DNA of 64,000 nt from Streptomyces sp. CB02261 (GCF_001905665.1 NZ_LIVX01000003.1:567478-631477); one strand, 5' to 3'. Shown: positions 17,788-27,044, numbered from the stretch's first letter. The notes: a model not told the origin generated them from the sequence alone. Translations and numbers: made by a program.

Positions 17788-19913
17788 CCACCGTGTCCAC
17801 CACGGCCCCCGCCGCTCCGGGCGCCGGCCGGCTCACCCGGCTGTGGCGCGGACGCGCCGAGGACGCCCCCTGGGTGCGGCCCGCCTTCCTGGGCCTGCTC
17901 ACCGTGACGACCGCGCTGTACCTGTGGAACCTGGGTGCCTCCGGCTACGCCAACTCCTTCTACTCCGCGGCCGTCCAAGCGGGTTCCGAGAGCTGGAAGG
18001 CCTTCTTCTTCGGCTCGCTCGACGCGGCGAACGCCATCACCGTCGACAAGCCGCCGGCCGCCCTCTGGCCGATGGCGCTCTCCGTCCGCCTCTTCGGTCT
18101 CGGTTCCTGGCAGATCCTCGTGCCCGAGGTGCTCATGGGCGTGGCCACCGTCGCCGTGCTCTACGCGGCCGTACGGCGCCGGTTCGGCGCGGGCGCGGGC
18201 CTGGTCGCGGGCGGGGTGCTGGCGCTGACTCCCGTGGCCGCGCTGATGTTCCGCTTCAACAACCCGGACGCGCTGCTCGCGCTGCTGATGACGGTGGCCG
18301 TGTACTGCGTGCTGCGGGCCCTGGAGCGGGACGGGGGCGCGGCGAGGTGGCTCGTGTGGGCCGGGGTGGCCTTCGGTTTCGCGTTCCTCGCGAAGACCCT
18401 CCAGGCCTTCCTGATCCTGCCGCCGCTCGCCCTCGTCTACGGGGTGTGCGCACCGGGGACGATCGGGCGCCGGATCGGCCGTCTCGCTCTCGCGGGGCTC
18501 GCGATGCTCGTGTCGGCGGGCTGGTGGGTGGCCCTGGTCGAGCTGTGGCCGGCGTCCTCCCGTCCGTACGTCGGAGGCTCGCAGAACAACAGCTTCCTGG
18601 AGCTGACCTTCGGCTACAACGGTCTCGGCCGCATCAACGGCAACGAAGTCGGCAGTGTCGGCGGCGGGGGCCGCGGCGGCGGTCAGGGTGGTGGCTGGGG
18701 CGAGACCGGGATCGGCCGGATGTTCGGCGACTCGGTCGGCGGCCAGATCTCCTGGCTGCTTCCGGCCGCGCTGATCCTGCTCGTCGCGGGGCTCGTCGTC
18801 ACCTGGCGGGCGCCCCGGACGGACACGGCGCGGTTCGCGTTCCTGGTGTGGGGCGGTTCGCTGCTGATCACGCTCGCCGTGTTCAGCTTCATGGCCGGCA
18901 TCTTCCACGAGTACTACACGGTGGCCCTGGCGCCGTACGTCGCGGCGCTCGTCGGCATGGGCGCGGCGGTGCTGTGGGAGGAGCGCAACCGTCTCGTCGC
19001 CTCGGCGGCCCTGGCGGTCACCGTGGCGGTGACGGCCTGGTGGGCGTGGAGCCTGCTCGGCCGTACGCCGGAGTGGATGCCGTGGCTGCGCTGGGCGGTC
19101 CTTGCGGCGGGCGCGGTGGCCGCGCTCGGCCTGCTGGGCGCGGGCCGGGTGGACCGGCGGCTCGGGCTGGGGTTCGCGGGCCTCGGTCTGGCGGTGGGGC
19201 TCGCGGGACCGTGCGCGTACACCCTGGCGACGGTGGACTCCGGACACCAGGGCTCGATCGTGACGGCGGGCCCGGCGGGGGCGGGCTTCGGCGGGATGCG
19301 CGGCGGGCCGGGAGGCGGCGGAGGCCGGGACGGCGGCATGTGGATGGCGTACGGCTTCCCGGGCGCGGGCCAGGCCCCCAACGGTCAGGCCCCGAACGGC
19401 CAGACCGGCCCGGGCCAGGGCGGCCAACTGCCGCCCGGAGCACCGCCGCAGGGCCAGGGCCAGGCCCAAGGTCAGATGCCCGGCGCACCCCCCGGTGTCG
19501 AACGCGGAGGCATGGGCGGAGGCATGGGCGGTGGCATGGGCGGTCTGCTCAACGGCGCGAGCGTGAGTGCGGCGGCGAAGGCGGCGCTCCAGGAGGACGC
19601 CGACGACTACACCTGGGCCGCGGCCGCGATCGGCGCGCAGAACGCGGCCAGCTACCAGCTCGCCACCGAGAAGCCGGTCATGGCGATCGGCGGGTTCAAC
19701 GGCAGCGACCCGTCCCCGACGCTCGACGCGTTCAAGCGGTACGTCGCCGAGGGGAGGATCCACTACTTCATCGCGTCCGGCGGCGGAGGAGGAGGCGGCG
19801 GGGGCATGGGCGGCAACGGCACGAGCGCCCAGATCACCGCATGGGTCCAGGAGACCTTCGAGCAGCTCACGGTCGGCAGCTCCACCTTCTACGACCTGAC
19901 GTCACCGAAGTAG
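17784..19913 (+). CDS. GT39-family membrane glycosyltransferase (YkcB/ArnT-like)
   Basis: 709 residues, starting at an ATG that overlaps the previous stop (ATGA). Around ten or more hydrophobic helices span the first 480 residues; the first outer loop carries ITVDKPPAALW, the DKPP motif shared by ArnT/YkcB-like enzymes. The C-terminal third is soluble, Gly/Met/Gln/Pro-rich with several GGGMGG runs, then a conserved tail (DDYTWAAAAIGAQNAASYQL). It likely transfers a sugar from the polyprenyl carrier made by the preceding GT2-GtrA enzyme onto an envelope acceptor. The two-component system in the same operon probably controls both. Confidence 0.9.
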   Translation: MTTVSTTAPAAPGAGRLTRLWRGRAEDAPWVRPAFLGLLTVTTALYLWNLGASGYANSFYSAAVQAGSESWKAFFFGSLDAANAITVDKPPAALWPMALSVRLFGLGSWQILVPEVLMGVATVAVLYAAVRRRFGAGAGLVAGGVLALTPVAALMFRFNNPDALLALLMTVAVYCVLRALERDGGAARWLVWAGVAFGFAFLAKTLQAFLILPPLALVYGVCAPGTIGRRIGRLALAGLAMLVSAGWWVALVELWPASSRPYVGGSQNNSFLELTFGYNGLGRINGNEVGSVGGGGRGGGQGGGWGETGIGRMFGDSVGGQISWLLPAALILLVAGLVVTWRAPRTDTARFAFLVWGGSLLITLAVFSFMAGIFHEYYTVALAPYVAALVGMGAAVLWEERNRLVASAALAVTVAVTAWWAWSLLGRTPEWMPWLRWAVLAAGAVAALGLLGAGRVDRRLGLGFAGLGLAVGLAGPCAYTLATVDSGHQGSIVTAGPAGAGFGGMRGGPGGGGGRDGGMWMAYGFPGAGQAPNGQAPNGQTGPGQGGQLPPGAPPQGQGQAQGQMPGAPPGVERGGMGGGMGGGMGGLLNGASVSAAAKAALQEDADDYTWAAAAIGAQNAASYQLATEKPVMAIGGFNGSDPSPTLDAFKRYVAEGRIHYFIASGGGGGGGGGMGGNGTSAQITAWVQETFEQLTVGSSTFYDLTSPK

Positions 19914-20012
19914 CCCGGGCACCACGACCGGGCACCACGGTCGGCGACCACGACCGGGCAGCATCGGTACAGCCCCCCGCAGCACCGAACAGCGACACCG
20001 GAAAATAATCCC

Positions 20013-20071
20013 TATACAGCGTAAGGGAGTCCTTGTACGGTGTACGAGACCTAGTCCCGTACACCGTACAA
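20013..20071. promoter_or_regulatory. Triple TetR-type operator in the MFS promoter
   Basis: Three related sites: TATACAGCGTA (20013-20023), TTGTACGGTGTACG (20033-20046) and CGTACACCGTACAA (20058-20071). The last two are a perfect 14-bp inverted repeat of each other and each contains a small GTAC-N3-GTAC dyad. Centres are spaced about 21 and 24 bp, near two helical turns, so three repressor dimers could line up. The third site touches the AAGGAG ribosome site of the MFS gene. The first site is identical to the core at 39961-39971. Confidence 0.75.
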
Positions 20072-20083
20072 GGAGCCCTGCCC

Positions 20084-21613
20084 ATGACGGCGACCACCGC
20101 CGCGAACGAACCGACCGCCACCGGCGGTCATCCGCAGCGCTGGCTGATCCTCGGCGTCATCTGCCTGGCCCAGCTGACCGTGCTGCTCGACAACACCGTC
20201 CTCAGCGTCGCCATCCCCTCGCTGACCACGGAGCTCCACGCCTCCACCAGCGACATCCAGTGGATGATCAACGCCTACTCGCTCGTCCAGTCCGGTCTGC
20301 TCCTGACCGCGGGCAACGCCGCCGACCGCTACGGCCGCAAGAAGCTGCTCGCCGCCGGTCTCGCGCTCTTCGGCCTCGGCTCGCTCGCCGCCGGTCTCGC
20401 CGACTCCACGGCCCAGCTCATCGCCGCCCGCGCGGGCATGGGCGTCGGCGGCGCGCTCCTGATGACCACGACCCTCGCGGTCGTCATGCAGATCTTCGAC
20501 GACTCCGAGCGGGTCAAGGCCATCGCGCTCTGGGCCACCGTCGGCTCGCTCGGCTTCGCCGCCGGACCGCTCATCGGCGGCGTCATCATCGAGCACTTCT
20601 GGTGGGGAATGATCTTCCTCATCAACATCCCGGTGGCGCTGATCGGCCTGATCGCCGTCCTCAAGCTCGTCCCGGAGTCGAAGAACCCCCAGGGCGACCG
20701 CCCCGACCTGCTCGGCGCGCTGCTCTCCACCGTCGGCATGACCGCGGCGGTGTACGCGATCATCACGGGCCCAGAGCACGGCTGGACCTCCGCCGAGGTG
20801 CTCGTCCCGGCCGCGATCGGGGTCGCCGTCCTGGGCGCCTTCGCGCTGTGGGAGCTGCGCGTCCCGTACCCGATGCTCGACATGCACTTCTTCCGCAACC
20901 AGAAGTTCGTGGGCGCCGTCGCCGGCGCGATCCTGGTCATGTTCGGCATGGGCGGCTCGCTCTTCCTCCTCACCCAGCACCTGCAGTTCGTCCTCGGCTA
21001 CGAGCCGCTCGAAGCCGGTCTGCGGATGGCGCCGCTCGCGCTGACCGTCGTCGTCCTCAACCTCAGCGGCGTCGGCCCGCGGATCGTGATGAAGCTCGGC
21101 ACCCCGCCGACCGTGGCCGTCGGCATGACCCTCGTCGCGGCCGGGCTCGGCTCGATCGCGGTGATCGGCGGCGGCACGGACGGCACCTACTGGGGCATGC
21201 TCGTCGGCCTGGTCCTGATGGGCATCGGCCTCGCCGTCTCCAACCCGGCCATGGCGAACGCGATCATGAGCGCGATCCCGCCGGAGAAGGCCGGTGTGGG
21301 CGCGGGCGTCAACGGCACCCTCGCCGAGTTCGGCAACGGCCTCGGCGTCGCCGTCCTCGGCGCCGTGCTCAACGCGCGCTTCGCCGCCCTCGTCACCGTC
21401 ACCGCGACCTCGCTGCCCGCCGCCCTCGCGGCGGCCGGGACCGACGCCGAACGGGCGGAGATCTCCGGGGCCTTCGCCTCCGGTCTCCAGACCAGCCAGC
21501 TGGTGGGCGCCATTGCCGTCTTCGCCGGCGGCCTCCTGGCGGCGGCCCTCCTGAAGCGGGCCGAGCGCACGGAGAAGACGCTCGCAGCCGCCGAGGGCCC
21601 GGTCGCTGCCTAG
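20084..21613 (+). CDS. DHA2-type MFS drug efflux transporter
   Basis: 509 residues, 14 predicted membrane helices, typical of EmrB/QacA proton antiporters. Motif LDNTVLSVAIPSLTTE in helix 1 and NAADRYGRKKLL in the first cytoplasmic loop are the family signatures. Start set at ATG 20084 by AAGGAG 9 bp upstream. It is followed 35 bp later by a TetR gene, and its promoter is covered by three operator-like dyads, so it is probably drug-inducible. Confidence 0.93.
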   Translation: MTATTAANEPTATGGHPQRWLILGVICLAQLTVLLDNTVLSVAIPSLTTELHASTSDIQWMINAYSLVQSGLLLTAGNAADRYGRKKLLAAGLALFGLGSLAAGLADSTAQLIAARAGMGVGGALLMTTTLAVVMQIFDDSERVKAIALWATVGSLGFAAGPLIGGVIIEHFWWGMIFLINIPVALIGLIAVLKLVPESKNPQGDRPDLLGALLSTVGMTAAVYAIITGPEHGWTSAEVLVPAAIGVAVLGAFALWELRVPYPMLDMHFFRNQKFVGAVAGAILVMFGMGGSLFLLTQHLQFVLGYEPLEAGLRMAPLALTVVVLNLSGVGPRIVMKLGTPPTVAVGMTLVAAGLGSIAVIGGGTDGTYWGMLVGLVLMGIGLAVSNPAMANAIMSAIPPEKAGVGAGVNGTLAEFGNGLGVAVLGAVLNARFAALVTVTATSLPAALAAAGTDAERAEISGAFASGLQTSQLVGAIAVFAGGLLAAALLKRAERTEKTLAAAEGPVAA

Positions 21614-21648
21614 CATGGTCACGTACCACTGACAGACGGAGGAACGCG

Positions 21649-22467
21649 ATGGTCAAGGCAGCCGATCGGGCCAAGAACCCGGCGCGTTCCAGCGTCTGGC
21701 TCGAGAACCGTGCCGCTCGCGGCGGCGGTGGCCCGGCCGGGCTCGACCGCGAGCGGATCGTCACCGCCGCGATGCGGATGCTCGACGAGGAGGGCCTGTC
21801 CGGCCTGTCGATGCGCAAGCTCGCGACCGAGCTGGGCGTCACCGCGATGTCCCTGTACTGGTACGTGGACACCAAGGACGACATCATCGAGTACGCCATC
21901 GACACCGCGTACGGCGAGATCGACCTGGCCGCGGTCGACGCCGCCGGCGGCTGGCGGGAGCGGACCCGGGTCCTCGCCCTGGACTACCGCCGCATGCTGG
22001 TGCGCCACCCGTGGATGTCGCCGTGCGCCGGCCAGTACCTGAACATCGGCCCGCACGCGATCGCCGTCGGCGGCAAGATCCAGGAGGCGATCAAGGACAC
22101 CGGTCTGCCGATGGACCGCCAGCCCAGCGCGATGTCGGCGGTCTTCCAGTTCGTGTACGGCTACGGGACGATCCAGTCCCAGTTCCAGCGCCGCGCGGCG
22201 GAGGCCGGCATGTCGCAGGACGACTTCTACGGGGAGTCGATCAAGGCCTTCCGCGACGACCCGGCGTTCCTGGAGGCCCTCGAACCGATGGCGGAGATCC
22301 TCGACGAACGGGCCTCGCACGGCAGCGTCAGCCAGATCTGGGACCGCGACTTCGACTACGCCCTGGACGTCCTGATCGCCGGCATCGAGACGATGGTCGC
22401 GCGCGGCACGTCGGGCGCCGGAGCGGCCGGTACGGCGACGGGCACCTCGACCGGCTCCGGAACGTGA
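21649..22467 (+). CDS. TetR regulator with TetR_C domain, next to the MFS gene
   Basis: 272 residues. N-terminal helix-turn-helix (LSMRKLATELGVTAMSLYWYV) after a basic Arg/Gly arm; the rest matches the TetR_C ligand-binding domain of TetR/OtrR-type drug sensors, ending in a Gly/Ala/Thr-rich tail. GGAGGAA precedes the ATG. Co-directional with the MFS gene and probably repressing it through the 20013-20071 sites. Confidence 0.92.
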   Translation: MVKAADRAKNPARSSVWLENRAARGGGGPAGLDRERIVTAAMRMLDEEGLSGLSMRKLATELGVTAMSLYWYVDTKDDIIEYAIDTAYGEIDLAAVDAAGGWRERTRVLALDYRRMLVRHPWMSPCAGQYLNIGPHAIAVGGKIQEAIKDTGLPMDRQPSAMSAVFQFVYGYGTIQSQFQRRAAEAGMSQDDFYGESIKAFRDDPAFLEALEPMAEILDERASHGSVSQIWDRDFDYALDVLIAGIETMVARGTSGAGAAGTATGTSTGSGT

Positions 22468-22501
22468 CGGAGCGGCGGGCCGTCCCCTGCCCGCCGCTCC
22501 G
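22468..22501 (+). terminator. Terminator after the TetR gene
   Basis: CGGAGCGGCGGGC and GCCCGCCGCTCCG form a perfect 13-bp stem with an 8-nt loop, starting right after the TetR stop codon. Confidence 0.8.
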
Positions 22502-22509
22502 TACCCGAC

Positions 22510-22540
22510 CCGGCCGCGCCTCCGCTCGAAGCGCGGCCGG
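22510..22540 (-). terminator. Terminator of the second MFS gene
   Basis: CCGGCCGCGC and GCGCGGCCGG form a 10-bp stem 9 bp past the minus-strand MFS stop codon. Confidence 0.6.
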
Positions 22541-22549
22541 GAGTTTCTC

Positions 22550-24181
22550 TCAGCTCTCCTTCGAAGAGCCGGCCTCCGTCGAAGAGCCGCTCTCCTTCGA
22601 CGAGTGGCTCTTCAGCGCCACTTCCTTGATGAACAGCGTCACCACGAAGGCGAGCAGCGCGAAGGGCGCCGAGTAGAGGAAGACATCGGCGACGCCGTGT
22701 CCGTACGCGTCCTCCATGACCGTGCGGATCGGGGCCGGCAGCTTGTCCATGTCGGGGATGCCGCCGCCCGAGCCGCCCTGGCCCATCGCGCCCGCGGCCT
22801 TCGGGCCGAGCTCGGCCAGGCCGTCCTTGACGTAGTTCGCGACCCGGTGGGCCATGACCGCGCCCAGCGCCGAGACACCGATCGCACCGCCCAGGGAGCG
22901 GAAGAAGGTGACGACGGAGGAGGCGGCGCCGAGGTCGGCGGGGGCCACCTGGTTCTGGGTGCAGAGCACCAGGTTCTGCATCATCATGCCCAGGCCGAGG
23001 CCGAGGACCGCCATGAAGAGCGCGATGTGCCAGTACGCCGTGTCGTAGCGGATCGTGCCGAGCAGGCCGAGGCCGCCGGCGGCGAAGGCGCCACCGCTGA
23101 CCAGCCACGCCTTCCAGCGGCCGGTCTTGGTGATGACCAGACCGGAGACGGTGGAGGAGACGAACAGGCCCGCGATCATCGGGATGGTGAGGACGCCGGA
23201 CATCGTCGGCGACTCGTTCCGCGCCAGCTGGAAGTACTGGCTGAAGAAGACCGTGCCGGCGAACATCGCGACACCCACGAACAGCGAGGCGAGCGAGGCG
23301 AGGGTGATCGTGCGGTTCCGGAAGAGGCGGAGCGGGATGATCGGCTCGCTCGCCTTCGACTCGACGAGGACGAAGATCCCGCCGAGGGCGATCGCGCCGA
23401 GGACCATGACGGCCGTCTGCCAGGACATCCAGTCGTACTTGTCACCGGCGAAGGTGACCCAGATGAGGAGCAGGGAGACGGCGGCGCTGATGAAGAGGGC
23501 ACCGGCCCAGTCGACCTTCACCTGACGCTTCACGACCGGCAGCTTGAGGGTCTTCTGCAGGACGACGAGCGCGATGAACGCGAACGGAACGCCGACGTAG
23601 AAGCACCAGCGCCAGCCGAGCCAGTCGGTGTCGGTGATGACACCGCCGAGCAGCGGGCCGCCGACGGTGGCGACGGCGAAGGTCGCGCCGAGGTAACCGC
23701 TGTACCGGCCGCGCTCACGCGGCGCGATCATCGCGGCCAGGATGATCTGGGAGAGGGCGGTCAGACCGCCGACGCCGATGCCCTGGACGACACGGCAGGC
23801 GATGAGCATGCCGGTGCTCTGCGAGAGACCGGCGACGATCGAGCCCGCGACGTAGATGATCAGGGCTATCTGGACGAGCAGCTTCTTGGAGAAGAGGTCC
23901 GCGAGCTTGCCCCAGAGCGGGGTCGTCGCGGTCATCGAGAGCAGCGCGGCCGTGACCACCCAGGTGTAGGCGGACTGACCGCCGCCCAGGTCGGTGATGA
24001 TCTGGGGGAGGGCGTTGGAGACGATCGTCGACGACAGGATGGCGACGAACATGCCGAGCAGCAGCCCGGACAGCGCCTCCATGATCTGCTTGTGCGTCAT
24101 CGGGGCGCCGCCGGAGGCGAGGTCCCCCTCCTTGGCGCTCCCGCCGCGCACACCGGTCTCTGGTGTGGTCGTCGTAGCCAT
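22550..24181 (-). CDS. DHA2-type MFS multidrug transporter
   Basis: 543 residues with 14 hydrophobic helices; motif LSSTIVSNALPQIITDLGG in helix 1 and LWGKLADLFSKK in the first cytoplasmic loop. The C-terminal tail is an acidic/Ser-rich repeat (SSKESGSS, GSSKES), unusual but harmless to the fold. ATG at 24181 follows GAAGGAAG. It sits 15 bp downstream of a MarR gene on the same strand, forming a classic self-regulated efflux operon. Confidence 0.92.
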   Translation of the reverse strand: MATTTTPETGVRGGSAKEGDLASGGAPMTHKQIMEALSGLLLGMFVAILSSTIVSNALPQIITDLGGGQSAYTWVVTAALLSMTATTPLWGKLADLFSKKLLVQIALIIYVAGSIVAGLSQSTGMLIACRVVQGIGVGGLTALSQIILAAMIAPRERGRYSGYLGATFAVATVGGPLLGGVITDTDWLGWRWCFYVGVPFAFIALVVLQKTLKLPVVKRQVKVDWAGALFISAAVSLLLIWVTFAGDKYDWMSWQTAVMVLGAIALGGIFVLVESKASEPIIPLRLFRNRTITLASLASLFVGVAMFAGTVFFSQYFQLARNESPTMSGVLTIPMIAGLFVSSTVSGLVITKTGRWKAWLVSGGAFAAGGLGLLGTIRYDTAYWHIALFMAVLGLGLGMMMQNLVLCTQNQVAPADLGAASSVVTFFRSLGGAIGVSALGAVMAHRVANYVKDGLAELGPKAAGAMGQGGSGGGIPDMDKLPAPIRTVMEDAYGHGVADVFLYSAPFALLAFVVTLFIKEVALKSHSSKESGSSTEAGSSKES

Positions 24182-24196
24182 CAACTTCCTTCGTTC

Positions 24197-24640
24197 TCAA
24201 GCGTGGTGGGCCCGGCAGTCCCCGAAGGAATCGCGGAGGCGGGCGAGCAGATCGGTGAGCAGTTCGACGTCGTCGTCGGACCACTCCACGAGGGTGCGGG
24301 CGAGCATGTCGGTCAGCCGCCGGTCGAGGACGGCGAGCATGTCCTCGCCCGCGTGGGTCAGGTGCAGGATGCGGGAGCGCCGGTCGGCGGGGTCGGGCAG
24401 TCGCTCGACCCATCCGCGGTCCACGGTGTGGGCCACGTGACGGCTGCTGACGGACATGTCGACGGCCATCAGTTCGGACACGCGGCCCATCCGCATGTCG
24501 CCGTGGTGGTGGAGCAGGGCGAGGACGATGGCGGATCCGCCGGGGCACTCGGCCGGCAGGGTCCGCGCGAGTCCGCGCTTCACCGCTCCGATGGCACTCA
24601 CCTGGCGGGCGAGGTTCTCGTACCGGTTGCGACCGTCCAT
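24197..24640 (-). CDS. MarR-family repressor
   Basis: 147 residues with the winged-helix signature (MRMGRVSELMAVDMSVSSRHV, then the wing DPADRRSRILHLT). First gene of the MarR-MFS operon. Two TTGC-N5-GCAA dyads directly upstream are probable binding sites, so it should repress its own operon until a ligand binds. Confidence 0.93.
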   Translation of the reverse strand: MDGRNRYENLARQVSAIGAVKRGLARTLPAECPGGSAIVLALLHHHGDMRMGRVSELMAVDMSVSSRHVAHTVDRGWVERLPDPADRRSRILHLTHAGEDMLAVLDRRLTDMLARTLVEWSDDDVELLTDLLARLRDSFGDCRAHHA

Positions 24641-24660
24641 CGGACACTCCCCGCATCTTG

Positions 24661-24702
24661 TTGCTTAGGGCAACCATAGAGATGGATGGTTGCTCCAGGC
24701 AA
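24661..24702. promoter_or_regulatory. Twin MarR operator
   Basis: TTGCTTAGGGCAA (24661-24673) and TTGCTCCAGGCAA (24690-24702) are two dyads of the form TTGC-N5-GCAA, centres 29 bp apart. The inner parts, GCAACCAT and ATGGTTGC, are also inverted copies. They lie 20-60 bp before the MarR start. Confidence 0.75.
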
Positions 24703-24819
24703 ACTAAATCGGTCAAACGGCGCTAAAGAATCGGCAAAGGGCGACCGGGCGTACGGCAGGGGCGGGATGTGGGCGGTGGGCTTGGGCCCCTCACCCCGAC
24801 TTCGCTAGGGTCCTGGCCC

Positions 24820-25059
24820 ATGGCACACAACCCCCAAGCACCGTACGGCCAGGGCCAGGGCCCCCAGGGGCAGAGCCCCGAGGGTTACGACCCCGCCGGC
24901 AACACGCAGATGTTCCGCGCCTTCGTCGACGAGGGTGCTCCGCAGCAGCGGCAGCCGCAGGCCGTGGCGGCCTCGGGCGGCCCGCGGGTCGGCCTGATCG
25001 TGGGCGTGGTCGCGGCGATCGTCGTCCTCGCGGCGGTCGCCTGGCTGGCCCTCGGCTGA
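24820..25059 (+). CDS. Small tail-anchored membrane protein, 79 residues
   Basis: Not assigned to a named family. The N-terminal 50 residues are Gln/Gly/Pro-rich and hydrophilic; the last ~27 form a single hydrophobic helix (VGLIVGVVAAIVVLAAVAWL) ending at the C-terminus, so it is probably tail-anchored with the N-terminus in the cytoplasm. Start ATG 24820 is chosen over an upstream GTG/ATG because the protein begins MAHNPQAPYG with normal composition. A strong terminator follows. Confidence 0.7.
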   Translation: MAHNPQAPYGQGQGPQGQSPEGYDPAGNTQMFRAFVDEGAPQQRQPQAVAASGGPRVGLIVGVVAAIVVLAAVAWLALG

Positions 25060-25079
25060 CCGCTCCCCCTCCGAGCCCC

Positions 25080-25118
25080 GGGTGGGCCGGGTCCGCGTCA
25101 CGCGGACCCGGCCCACCC
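25080..25118 (+). terminator. Strong intrinsic terminator
   Basis: GGGTGGGCCGGGTCCGCG, TCA loop, and its exact complement ending CGGCCCACCC, then TTTTAT: an 18-bp perfect stem with a T tract. Confidence 0.92.
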
Positions 25119-25189
25119 TTTTATGGTCTGTCCCCTCGGATTCGAGCCTGTCCCCTCGGCCCCCACGAGCCGTGCCGCCGCTCCTCCGG

Positions 25190-26080
25190 TCACCGCCAGC
25201 CGACGGTGACCTGCCGGGTGTCGATCCGCATGCCCAGCGGCACCCGCCAGGAGTCGACGCAGACGGTGTACGTCTCCGTCCGCGCGGTCCCGGCGGGGAT
25301 CGGCGCGGGCAGCGGCTGGGTGGAGGTGAGCGTCGCCCAGTCGACGCCCAGGGCGCCGATCACGTGCGTGGCGAAGGTGACCGTCCCCGAGCGGGCCGCC
25401 GTGCCGCCGCTGTTGCGGAAGGTGACCGTCACCCGCTCGCACCAGCGCCGTTCCCCGTCGGCGAGGAGGGGCGCGGAGACCGTGAGCACGGCGGGCCCGG
25501 CCGTGGGGGCGGGCGTGGGGGACGGTGAGGGCGTGCTGGTGCCGGGCGCGGGCCGGGCGGGCGGTGGCGCGGAGGGGGTACGGGGAGGGGTCCCGGCGCC
25601 GGGACGCGGTGCCGTTCCGCCGGTGGGCCCGGGCGCGGTCGGCGGAGTCGTACCCGAGCCTGACCCCGACCCCGACCCCGACCCCGAGCCTGACCCTGAC
25701 CCTGTCCCCGAGCCCGAGCCTGACCCCGACCCCGAGCCTGACTCCGTATCCGCGCCCGTACCGGAGGAGCCGGAATCACCGGAAGTGCCTGACGTGCGGG
25801 AGGGTCCGGCCGCTGACGCCGCACCCGCACTCACACCCACACCAGCGCCCGTCTCCGGCTCAGGCTCCGGCGACGGGGACGAGGTGCTGGACGTCGTCCC
25901 GCTCGCGGAGGGGTCGTCCAGGGGGACCAGGGTGATCGCGCCCGAGGGGGTGGCCGCGCCCTTCGGTGAGGGGCCGGCGCCCACCGCCGCGTACCCCTCG
26001 CCGTCTCCACCGCCACATGCGGTCAGCGCCCCGCCGAGGCAGAGCGCCACCGCCACGAGTCCCGGCTTCCTTCTCCCCAT
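25190..26080 (-). CDS. Secreted lipoprotein with Gly-Ser repeat linker
   Basis: 296 residues. Signal peptide with lipobox LTAC at about residues 19-22. Residues 60-190 are low-complexity: Ser/Pro/Glu, then a long (GS)n tract encoded by near-perfect 6-bp DNA repeats, then Pro/Thr-rich. The C-terminal ~100 residues look folded, with two Cys (WCERVTVTFRNSG, YTVCVDSWRV) and a beta-rich, bacterial-Ig-like pattern. Likely a cell-surface protein that holds its domain away from the membrane. Function unknown. Confidence 0.78.
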   Translation of the reverse strand: MGRRKPGLVAVALCLGGALTACGGGDGEGYAAVGAGPSPKGAATPSGAITLVPLDDPSASGTTSSTSSPSPEPEPETGAGVGVSAGAASAAGPSRTSGTSGDSGSSGTGADTESGSGSGSGSGSGTGSGSGSGSGSGSGSGSGTTPPTAPGPTGGTAPRPGAGTPPRTPSAPPPARPAPGTSTPSPSPTPAPTAGPAVLTVSAPLLADGERRWCERVTVTFRNSGGTAARSGTVTFATHVIGALGVDWATLTSTQPLPAPIPAGTARTETYTVCVDSWRVPLGMRIDTRQVTVGWR

Positions 26081-26141
26081 GGGCCCAGTCTGGCTGACGG
26101 AGCGTCAGAGCGGGAACCGTTTCACGTAAGTACCTTCGGGC

Positions 26142-27044
26142 TCACTCCCCGATGAGGCCCTCGCGCAGCTGGGCGAGGGTGCGGGTGAGCAGGCGCGAGA
26201 CGTGCATCTGGGAGATGCCGACCTCCTCGCCGATCTGCGACTGGGTCATGTTGGCGAAGAAGCGCAGCATGATGATCTGCCGCTCCCTGGGGGGCAGTTT
26301 GGCGAGGAGCGGCTTGAGCGACTCGCGGTACTCGACGCCCTCCAGGGCCGTGTCCTCGTAGCCGAGGCGGTCCGCGAGCGAGCCCTCGCCGCCGTCGTCC
26401 TCGGGCGAGGGGGAGTCGAGCGAGGAGGCCGTGTAGGCGTTGCCGACGGCGAGGCCGTCGACGACGTCCTCCTCCGACACCCCGAGCACGGCGGCGAGTT
26501 CGGGCACGGTGGGCGAGCGGTCGAGCTTCTGCGCGAGTTCGTCGCTGGCCTTGGTGAGGGCGAGACGCAGCTCCTGGAGCCGGCGCGGGACCCGCACCGA
26601 CCAGGAGGTGTCGCGGAAGAAGCGCTTGATCTCACCGACGACGGTCGGCATCGCGAACGTCGGGAACTCCACGCCCCGTTCGCAGTCGAAGCGGTCGATC
26701 GCCTTGATCAGGCCGATGGTGCCGACCTGGACGATGTCCTCCATCGGCTCGTTCCGCGAGCGGAAGCGGGCCGCCGCGTACCGCACGAGGGGGAGGTTGA
26801 GCTCGATGAGGGTGTCGCGGACGTAGGTCCGCTCCGGGCTGTCGGCGGCCGCGCCTTCGGTGTCGAGGGCGCGCAGCCGCAGGAACAGGGAGCGGGAGAG
26901 GGTGCGCGTGTCGAGGGCGCCCGTGACGACCATCGGCGGGGGCGCGGTCTCCGCGCTCTCGGCCGCGGTCGGCGCCGTCGTCTGCGTGGGCACGGGAACG
27001 GGCGTGAGCGTGAGCACCTTCGAGCTGCCCAGTTCTGTGGACAT
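26142..27044 (-). CDS. sigN: SigB/SigF-type sigma factor, SigN-like
   Basis: 300 residues with regions 2 ([20 protein letters not shown]), 3 and 4 ([37 protein letters not shown]). Of the stress/sporulation sigma-B class and a close paralogue of the next gene upstream. In S. coelicolor sigN and sigF are adjacent, and sigN acts in aerial mycelium, so I assign this copy as sigN. The start is supported by AAGGGGGTGGC ending at the ATG. A candidate sigma-B-type promoter (GTTT, 16-17 bp, CGGTAT) sits at 27112-27138. Confidence 0.88.
   Translation of the reverse strand: MSTELGSSKVLTLTPVPVPTQTTAPTAAESAETAPPPMVVTGALDTRTLSRSLFLRLRALDTEGAAADSPERTYVRDTLIELNLPLVRYAAARFRSRNEPMEDIVQVGTIGLIKAIDRFDCERGVEFPTFAMPTVVGEIKRFFRDTSWSVRVPRRLQELRLALTKASDELAQKLDRSPTVPELAAVLGVSEEDVVDGLAVGNAYTASSLDSPSPEDDGGEGSLADRLGYEDTALEGVEYRESLKPLLAKLPPRERQIIMLRFFANMTQSQIGEEVGISQMHVSRLLTRTLAQLREGLIGE

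Noticed and set aside
20051..21622. Minus-strand 523-codon frame across the MFS gene
   Set aside because: Antisense shadow, Glu/Gly/Arg-rich without any motif.
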